Assembly (NCBI GenBank): GCA_002105175.1
Contig: MCGE01000057.1
Location: forward strand, 56,202-120,201
DNA from: Absidia repens
Taxonomy: Eukaryota; Mucoromycota; Mucoromycetes; Mucorales; Cunninghamellaceae
Length of the DNA: 64,000 bases
Reading direction: 5' to 3'
Shown here: positions 61,351 through 64,000 of the stretch, piece after piece
Numbering within the stretch: position 1 is the first letter of the stretch
Layout of the letters: each line of letters begins with the position of its first letter
Made by a program: the position numbers and the translations under genes
The notes under the pieces: model-generated
The model's database searches: none
What the model was told of the DNA's origin: nothing
What the model saw: the letters and a program-made list of their open reading frames with translations, nothing else

Positions 61351-61640
61351 GAGAAATACTCACAGTAGACATGTTGTATTTGTGAATACTTGTATGAAGG
61401 GGGGAAGAGGGGAGGGGGGGTGTTTGTAAAAAGATGACTCATACAATATCTTCACCTATTGCCTGATTGGAGTATATTTGGGGTATATTCGTAAAAATAT
61501 ACATCAACTGAATCTTCCGTTGACATAGGCGACATGTTCAATCAATATTCCATCAATTTTAATCAGTTCAATCAATTTTAATCAAAAAATATGGCCTTTT
61601 ATTGATTAAAATTGATTGACCGTTTTTTTTTTCCACTGTG

Positions 61641-62483
61641 AGCGGACTTGGAATATAGTTCCGTGTTTGTACTTATTTTCGTCATATGGGTAGATTGTCT
61701 GAGTTTTTCACCGGTGCTTGTCAGCATTTAGAAATACCAAAAATAGAAAATCAGAAGGTGTGCTCGGCCTTGGAGATTTAATCTTGATTGAACTCAATCC
61801 ATATTACACATCCATATCTTTTCTCCCTGTCATATAATAAATTAGGGTATTATTTTTAAAACTGTTACAATGTCGTTTTTTCATTTTTTTTTTCTTTTTC
61901 TCAACTTATTGAACCAGCGTGCTTGTTCGCTTCAACCTAGTATTTTGTCTTCTTCCTTTTTCGCCAAATTCAAAGCCAAAATAAATATATATATAAATTT
62001 GGAACTCTTGCATATGACTTTTTTTTTTTCACCCAACATTAAAAAAGAAAACTACTATCATACCTAATACCCCGCACTTTTTCTTTTTTTTCTTTTTTTT
62101 TCTTTTTTTTTTTGGCGGACATTCCGCTGATCCACCCGTTCCTCGGTTTTTCCGGATCAATCAACCCAAATCAATACAACAATAAACGATCGAGATTACA
62201 CACAAGGCACAACAGTTTACTTTTTAAAAGACAGAAATATCCATCAAAAATATCATTTTTTATTTCATTGATTCAATCCATTAAAATATAGAATAAATAG
62301 AATAAAGCATATCAAAGAATATAAAGAAGGTAGTACAAAATTGAATAGAGTGAGGCTATGTGTACAAATGATATGATACAAACTATAAAAAAAACACTAA
62401 AACACATACAAACAACACATGGATGTAAACATAAAATGCATATAACAAAAAAAAAAAAGGAGGGCAGGGAGTAAATAACTAAT
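61641..62483. other. Intergenic, 3' flank of velvet gene
   Basis: T-rich stretches (62079-62113) and A/T-rich DNA; no supported gene. Confidence 0.4.
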
Positions 62484-63958
62484 CTAAGTTCGTTTGCTGA
62501 AGGCGTCGTTATTTTGTTTTATCCGTAACTGATCTACTGCTTCGTCTGTGTACTGATGTTGTTGTTGATAGAGGTCTGGTGGTCTTGTAGATTGAGAATG
62601 AAAATTGTATGAAGGATGAGTTTGAGATGTAGCTTGAGGTTGCTGCTGCTGCTGCTGATGATGATGATGATGTAATGATGGTGCCTGTTGTGAATAAAGT
62701 GATGGTGAATGCGTTGAATATGACGTTGTTAATGGCGGTGGCGGTAGTGGTGTATGATATTGTCGAGTGGTGCTTGTTTGATGTAGAGAATCGGCATATG
62801 CTTCTGGCGAATATCTTCTATCTATCAAAAAGCAATGCAATAACAACAGAAAACGTCAGTTTTTCGTTTTCTTGATGTTTCCTAATATGAAGATTTACTT
62901 TGATCTGCTACAGATGTTGTCGCAGGAGTATTGATATAATATTGATTTAAAGGTGGTGCATCAGAATGGTTTAATCGCCAAGATCTTTGTTGTTGTGGCT
63001 GCTGTTGTTGTCGATAAGCTCTGGAACCAGCCCAGTGCAAGTCCACGTCATTGGGATCAAAATATGTAGGTGGTCGCTCACTAAAGTAAATCAATTGATT
63101 AAAAACAATCAGCACTTTAATTATATTTTCATTCACTTTTTCTCTCCCTACCCATAAGACTGTTGCATAGAGTACATTGTCTGTGGTGAAGACGGAGGAG
63201 GAGCGCGAAGGTCCAAGACAGAAGATGACGTAGATAATGATGGTGTAGTATTAGATGTTGAGTGATCTGGTGCGGTTGAAGTGGATGTAGGTACGATGGA
63301 GTCTACTTGAAGAGGATGATGATGAAGCTCTTGCCGAGGTCGTTTATCAATCGTCCTTGTTTGTATGCGTGGTGACTCGTCGTCTGATTCGGACCGTTTT
63401 CCGGCCTTTCGACGTTGTCGAAGTTCTTTACGAATACGAATTTTCAATCCTTGGTCTGCAAATGATCGCGACAAAAAGGTGGATTCTTCCATTCCAGGGA
63501 ATCTAACAAAAGAAAAGGGATGATTAAAATCAGAAATACCTGGTCATAACCACAGGCACAGAAACACGTTGAATGCTGTAAACTTACTTTTTAGCCGAAT
63601 AAACGATAAATTGGTCAGACAAAATAGATTTGCAATGAAAGACTTCTTTCCTATGTATTATGTACATATAAAATAAAAAATAATAAGCACCACATTTAAA
63701 CCGTTCTGTTTCCCTGATTTTGTTGTCTTACCCAATGATTTCAAATAAGCTAAGTTTTAAGCGATATTTGCCTTCCATGCGTACAGATAGATCCGGAAAC
63801 ACAAAAAAGCCAGCATCGGTATTGTCAATGTCTTTGAGATGATACAGGGAGGATACGACAGAGCCAGTGGTACTTCGTGTTTTTCCATCGCGTAATAAAT
63901 GCACCTCTTCTTCTAAATCAGCTGCCATTAGTGAAGCATACATAAAATAATAAGGGTT
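62484..63958 (-). CDS. Velvet-domain transcription regulator (5' end outside window)
   Basis: Fungal nuclear regulator of development and secondary metabolism; velvet domains bind DNA and dimerise. The 3' exons are visible: 63958-63732, 63652-63593, then the exon from about 63504 and two C-terminal exons ending at 62484. The velvet core is clear: [77 protein letters not shown] and LKIRIRKE. The C-terminal half is low complexity with poly-Gln and poly-His and a Pro-rich stretch. A strong acceptor at 63959 shows that more exons lie to the right of the window. It resembles the VelB/VosA side of the family more than VeA, but this cannot be settled from the visible part. Confidence 0.9.
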
Positions 63959-64000
63959 CTGTAGATATGAACTATTTCATTGTTCAAAAAAGGATAAGTA

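Larger units (their letters stand above)
59659..61640. mobile_element. AT-rich non-autonomous element with inverted ends (MITE-like)
   Basis: The left end reads CACAGCGGAAAAAAATATTG and the right end, on the other strand, CACAGTGGAAAAAAAAACGG. Both are followed by runs of ATTGATT/AATCAAT words that fold back on themselves (59665-59815 and 61540-61620). No transposase frame lies between. The CAG(C/T)GG start recalls hAT-type termini, but I see no 8-bp target duplication, so the class is open. The inside holds tandem repeats and A/T homopolymers (60197-60219, 60798-60824). Confidence 0.5.

Overview
The window looks like nuclear DNA of a filamentous early-diverging fungus, most likely Mucoromycota (Mucorales-like). 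Reasons: A/T-rich intergenic DNA, genes cut by many short (about 50-120 nt) GT-AG introns with long A/T runs, a CSL (Su(H)-type) transcription factor (a family kept in early-diverging fungi and basidiomycetes), a velvet factor, and a UPF0658 Golgi membrane protein. The species assignment is inference. Gene models below were spliced by hand. Where exon lengths are given, they sum to an intact reading frame.

Layout: a CSL factor (5-2301, +) is followed by a repeat-rich gap. Then come SUMO-activating enzyme subunit UBA2 (5319-7917, -) and a triose-phosphate/nucleotide-sugar transporter (8076-9398, -), which is divergent from a heat-shock factor (9895-11533, +). Next are dynein light intermediate chain (12215-14699, -), mitochondrial LETM1/MDM38 (14954-17193, -) and UPF0658 (17895-19417, +). 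After a second repeat-bearing gap come mitochondrial DnaJ/MDJ1 (22287-24514, -), an ING-family PHD protein (24970-26300, -) and a 12-exon MFS drug/H+ antiporter-like transporter (26660-29052, -). An RGS protein (30482-31468, -) and a class I cAMP phosphodiesterase (32063-34111, -) sit in tandem; both act in G-protein/cAMP signalling. SAR1 (34761-35645, +), an acidic unknown protein (35933-36889, -), Mn-SOD (37288-38545, -) and a vacuolar-type alkaline phosphatase (38877-41467, -) follow. A decayed multi-pass membrane gene lies at 42636-43483, and the AP-3 mu subunit at 47627-49691 (-). The right end carries a velvet-domain factor (62484 to beyond the window, -).

Mobile and repetitive DNA dominates 43.5-61.6 kb. 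A 7.7-kb Ty3-type LTR retrotransposon (51673-59397, +) has 792/788-bp LTRs that differ only in repeat length, and a 4-bp ATAT duplication. Its gag and pol are joined by a textbook -1 frameshift signal: A-AAA-AAC directly before the gag stop, then a stem-loop. A second frame break interrupts the reverse transcriptase. Integrase is a separate open frame with its own ATG, and an extra 168-aa ORF after integrase runs 145 nt into the 3' LTR. A tRNA-Ala(AGC) gene lies 135 bp past the element. A separate dispersed repeat family (six pieces, both orientations) shares a core containing CACGTG and the tract ATCCAAAATGAAAG; part of its core also occurs inside the retrotransposon LTR. A 2-kb AT-rich element with CACAGYGGAAAAAAA inverted ends lies at 59659-61640.

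No rRNA genes, CRISPR arrays or bacterial-type features are present.
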